Source: a virus. Taken from it: a stretch of 35,627 nt of DNA. The position numbers and the translations under genes were made by a program. The stretch covers positions 1 to 35,627 of IMG/VR virus record IMGVR_UViG_3300030060_000818. One strand, written 5' to 3'. Shown here one piece after another: positions 33,446 to 35,627 of the stretch (within the stretch, counting starts at the first letter, position 1; every line of letters begins with the position of its first letter). A model generated the notes under the pieces. It was given only the letters and a program-made list of their open reading frames with translations. It was not told the DNA's origin and made no database searches.

Positions 33446-34665
33446 GCTGTGTACCTCGCTGTCTTGTAGTCTAGTTCACAGACAATCTTGCCATGCCAAC
33501 CAGATAGTTTGTTCTTTACAACGTTGATATGTCTCTGAGGACTTTGCTCCTCTTCACCTTCAACGTCAGGGTTCTTGGCAAGTAGTAGCATAAGGTCAGC
33601 TTCTGCTGCCTTACCAGTTCTACTACCTTCCATCATGGCTTGGTTAAGTATAACCTTGCCCTCTGCTTCTGCAGATAGCTGTGACATATAGAATATAGCA
33701 CAACCATACTGCTTGGCAATCATTCTTGCATGGACTGCATTTGCTTTGAGTGCTTCATCTTGCCTAGCAAATCCTGCCGTCTTGGCAAACTTATCACCCA
33801 TGTCTAACACAACGACATCAGGCTTAAAAGATTTAGCAATGCTCTCAACCCAAGACATATCACGTCCTGTAGAGTCATACAATTTTATATTCTCCTTAAC
33901 TGCACCATACTTCTCATGGGCAAGCTTGGGATTATCTTTGATCTCGTATTGATTCATGTTAGAACTGGCAGTCAGGTATCGCATGCCCACTCTATGCACT
34001 GACTCTTCGTTACATAGAACAACACACTTAGCACCTTGTCTGGCAAAGCCATTGTCACCTGCAATCATAGATGCATGAAAAGATGTTTTACCTGTGTTGG
34101 GTCTAGCTCCAACTTCGATCAAGTGTCCTTCATTTACACCTTCTATCTTGCGTGTGAGACTAGGTATGTTGAATGCCCAACGTGCTTCCATGTCATTCCT
34201 TGCAAGAAGGTTCTCAATAGAGATGTCAGCCCACTCTATATTCATAGTAGGTATGAAGTCATCACCGTACTGCTCTAGCATATTACGGAGTGGCTCAAGG
34301 CTAGTCTGTGAACCATTTACATAATCAAATCCAAGATTTGCTATCTCTTCCCCAACTACCTGTTGGAATAATTTGGATAACACTTCTTGTGCTATGTCAT
34401 TACCAAGAGGGGACTCCTTCTTGATACGTGAGAACAGATCACCATAGGCTTGCTTCTGTGCTGTTGTAAGAGTAGGATTGTTTGACATAAACAATACCTC
34501 TACCTCATCAGGTGTTACTGTTCTGTTGTACGTCTTCATAGCATAGTCAACAGAGTTTTTTATCTTTCGCATATCCTTACTAAATAATTTGTCAGGACAA
34601 CGAATACCTCTATGATCATCATAGAAGTCTTTAGTCATAAGACTACGTATTAATGCTTGTTCCAT
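33442..34665 (-). CDS. Replicative helicase, DnaB/gp4-like RecA-fold ATPase
   Basis: This 407-residue protein is a hexameric-type 5'-3' helicase that unwinds DNA ahead of the polymerase. Walker A is GARPNTGKTS (186-195) with K193 and T194. The catalytic glutamate is probably E220 in LCNEES. Walker B is VVVLD with D288, and Q329 in YMSQLS is the sensor glutamine. GSRTGKAAEADLMLLL (347-362) fits the arginine-finger region. The N-terminal 150 residues are helical, like DnaB N-terminal parts. In T7 helicase and primase are one protein; here they are two genes that overlap by 23 nt. A good GGAGAAG ribosome binding site precedes the ATG. Confidence 0.88.
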   Translation of the reverse strand: MEQALIRSLMTKDFYDDHRGIRCPDKLFSKDMRKIKNSVDYAMKTYNRTVTPDEVEVLFMSNNPTLTTAQKQAYGDLFSRIKKESPLGNDIAQEVLSKLFQQVVGEEIANLGFDYVNGSQTSLEPLRNMLEQYGDDFIPTMNIEWADISIENLLARNDMEARWAFNIPSLTRKIEGVNEGHLIEVGARPNTGKTSFHASMIAGDNGFARQGAKCVVLCNEESVHRVGMRYLTASSNMNQYEIKDNPKLAHEKYGAVKENIKLYDSTGRDMSWVESIAKSFKPDVVVLDMGDKFAKTAGFARQDEALKANAVHARMIAKQYGCAIFYMSQLSAEAEGKVILNQAMMEGSRTGKAAEADLMLLLAKNPDVEGEEEQSPQRHINVVKNKLSGWHGKIVCELDYKTARYTA

Positions 34666-35434
34666 TTAATTCTTCTCCTATTGCTGTTAGTTTTTCAATG
34701 TCGTTAGGATGCTTGTATTTCAAATCATCGGTTAATTTAAGTACCTTTACTGTATCTACCACACTCCTGAGATCTTTACACATCTGTGTCGCTTTGGGCA
34801 GTGCATCAGGATCAAGAGCCACTATTGCTGAAGAGAACTGTGACAAGTACCTCTTGTGTGTGTCTGACAGGGACGTGCCTAACACAGCAACCCCAACATA
34901 CACGTCACTGCCTTTAGCTACAACTACGGCACTGACACAGTCCTCAACAACTACAGCGATCTTACCATAACCATAAGTGTATGGCAACCCACTATTCCCA
35001 TATCTTTTCCATTTTGGTAAACTATTTTTTAAACTTCTACCAATAGCATCTACTACATAGCCACCATGAATGACAGGAAACACTGCTCTGTTATCTTTTA
35101 CGTCATACTCCATGTCATTTACTGATATGCCATATCTCTCTGCAAATCTATATAGATCACCCTGTCCACTGTAAGGCACAACAAACTCAGGCATACCAAA
35201 GTCTTCAGCTTTCTTTTCTTCTTTTTGGATAGTTCTCTTGATATCCTCTACAGATAAATGTACAGGCTTAGACCCACTAATACTACATGAAGCCTTGTAA
35301 CAATTCCACAAAAGTCTGCCCATGTTGTTTGATACAGTAAAGGTCTTGTACCCACCACACTCAGGACAATTCATTCTTTTTGTTTCATTATTTAATATAT
35401 CTATATCACTTATAATGTCATATATATTATGCAT
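34643..35434 (-). CDS. DNA primase with zinc-binding and TOPRIM domains (T7 gp4A-like)
   Basis: This 263-residue protein makes RNA primers for lagging-strand synthesis. The N-terminal zinc module has C23, C26, C45 and C50 (MNCPECGG and NCYKASC). A DNA-binding linker follows, and the TOPRIM catalytic part carries E164 in AVVVEDCVS and D208 and D210 in VALDPDA. I chose the ATG at 35434 because AAGGAG lies eight bases before it. A GTG at 35470 would add 12 residues inside the integrase gene and has no such site. The start overlaps the integrase stop by 8 nt and its end overlaps the helicase. It matches the primase half of T7 gp4. Confidence 0.88.
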   Translation of the reverse strand: MHNIYDIISDIDILNNETKRMNCPECGGYKTFTVSNNMGRLLWNCYKASCSISGSKPVHLSVEDIKRTIQKEEKKAEDFGMPEFVVPYSGQGDLYRFAERYGISVNDMEYDVKDNRAVFPVIHGGYVVDAIGRSLKNSLPKWKRYGNSGLPYTYGYGKIAVVVEDCVSAVVVAKGSDVYVGVAVLGTSLSDTHKRYLSQFSSAIVALDPDALPKATQMCKDLRSVVDTVKVLKLTDDLKYKHPNDIEKLTAIGEELNGTSINT

Positions 35435-35627
35435 TGTATTTACTCCTTGTGTTGAGAGCATTCTTAGCACTCTCGTAAGTATGTTTCATGTACGGCTTGA
35501 CAGATTGTACATTTGTATGACCTGTCACTGACATAAGTTGCCCCATTGGGACTCCACTGTCAATCATTTCTGTAACTCCTGTCCTTCTGAGATCCATAAG
35601 TCGGAGTTCATCAGGCAGGTTTAAATG
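35427..35627 (-). CDS. Tyrosine recombinase (integrase), C-terminal fragment
   Basis: The frame is open to the right edge, so only the last 66 residues are seen. They contain DLRRTGVTEMIDSGVPM, then VTGHTNVQSVKPYMKHT. This has the arginine of the usual H-x-x-R motif (here M-D-L-R, counting from the fragment's residue 11), the GH motif, and the nucleophilic tyrosine Y46 in PYMKHT. The family joins phage and host DNA at attachment sites and would allow lysogeny. Replacement of the usual histidine by methionine or a similar residue is seen in some integrases. Its stop overlaps the primase start by 8 nt, so it is the upstream partner in the replication operon. No attachment site is visible within the window. 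Confidence 0.85.
   Translation of the reverse strand, partial: HLNLPDELRLMDLRRTGVTEMIDSGVPMGQLMSVTGHTNVQSVKPYMKHTYESAKNALNTRSKYNA

Noticed and set aside
34643-34665. Frameshift that would fuse primase and helicase into one T7 gp4-like protein
   Set aside because: The helicase has its own ribosome binding site and start, and no slippery run is seen in the 23-nt overlap. Two separate genes explain the sequence better.
35435-35470. GTG start at 35470 for the primase
   Set aside because: It lacks a ribosome binding site and lies inside the integrase coding sequence, while the ATG at 35434 has AAGGAG at good spacing.
1-35627. CRISPR array, insertion sequence or anti-phage defence island
   Set aside because: No regularly spaced repeats, transposase or defence genes were seen. 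The repeats present are protein-coding repeats in virion genes.

Overview
The window is about 35.6 kb of a tailed double-stranded DNA phage or prophage genome. It is almost gap-free, and the genes are short-spaced or overlapping. Positions 1-25400 are transcribed rightward and hold the virion genes. Positions 35627-25368 are transcribed leftward and hold the replication and nucleotide genes. The two arms converge and overlap by about 33 bp near 25.4 kb. The gene content is that of a podovirus with T7-like replication: separate primase and helicase, family A DNA polymerase, endonuclease I, tail-tube-like adaptor and nozzle genes, and several large internal virion proteins. The polymerase carries a four-cysteine, DnaJ-like zinc ribbon between its exonuclease and polymerase domains, a trait reported for the marine SAR116 phage HMO-2011. 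With the AT-rich sequence, the cobalamin-dependent ribonucleotide reductase and the marine-phage style tail fibres, this points to an HMO-2011-type marine podovirus of an alphaproteobacterial host. That assignment is inference from remembered family features, not a database search.

Rightward arm. It opens with the probable C-terminus of the portal protein and a small overlapping gene. A 1387-residue protein of mixed architecture follows, then the scaffold, a 2-oxoglutarate/Fe(II) oxygenase, the major capsid protein and a probable decoration protein. The capsid pair has its own promoter-like sequence, a 222-bp leader and a clear intrinsic terminator. Next come a small structural protein, the adaptor (gp11-like), the nozzle (gp12-like) and a tail-fibre locus of seven genes. 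That locus includes a tail assembly chaperone-like gene and a fibre ending in an S74 auto-processing chaperone. Three small membrane-protein genes follow, two of which encode their membrane segments from the same DNA in different frames. The arm ends with five translationally coupled genes, probably the internal core and ejection proteins, finishing in another 1387-residue protein.

Leftward arm, in order of transcription: tyrosine integrase (C-terminus only), TOPRIM primase, DnaB/gp4-like helicase, a small PD-(D/E)XK-like protein, DNA polymerase, an unrecognised 302-residue protein in the usual place of a single-strand binding protein, a Cas4/RecB-like exonuclease, a small helical protein, endonuclease I, a hypothetical, a DUF3310 protein, a 53-residue protein, monomeric class II ribonucleotide reductase, and two small overlapping genes. 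Most junctions are ATGA overlaps, so this is very likely one operon. Together these genes would make dNTPs from host NTPs, prime, unwind and copy DNA, process recombination ends and resolve branches.

I see no tRNA or rRNA gene, CRISPR array or insertion sequence. I also see no phage RNA polymerase, terminase or recognisable endolysin; these may lie outside the window. No stretch longer than about 225 bp lacks a gene.
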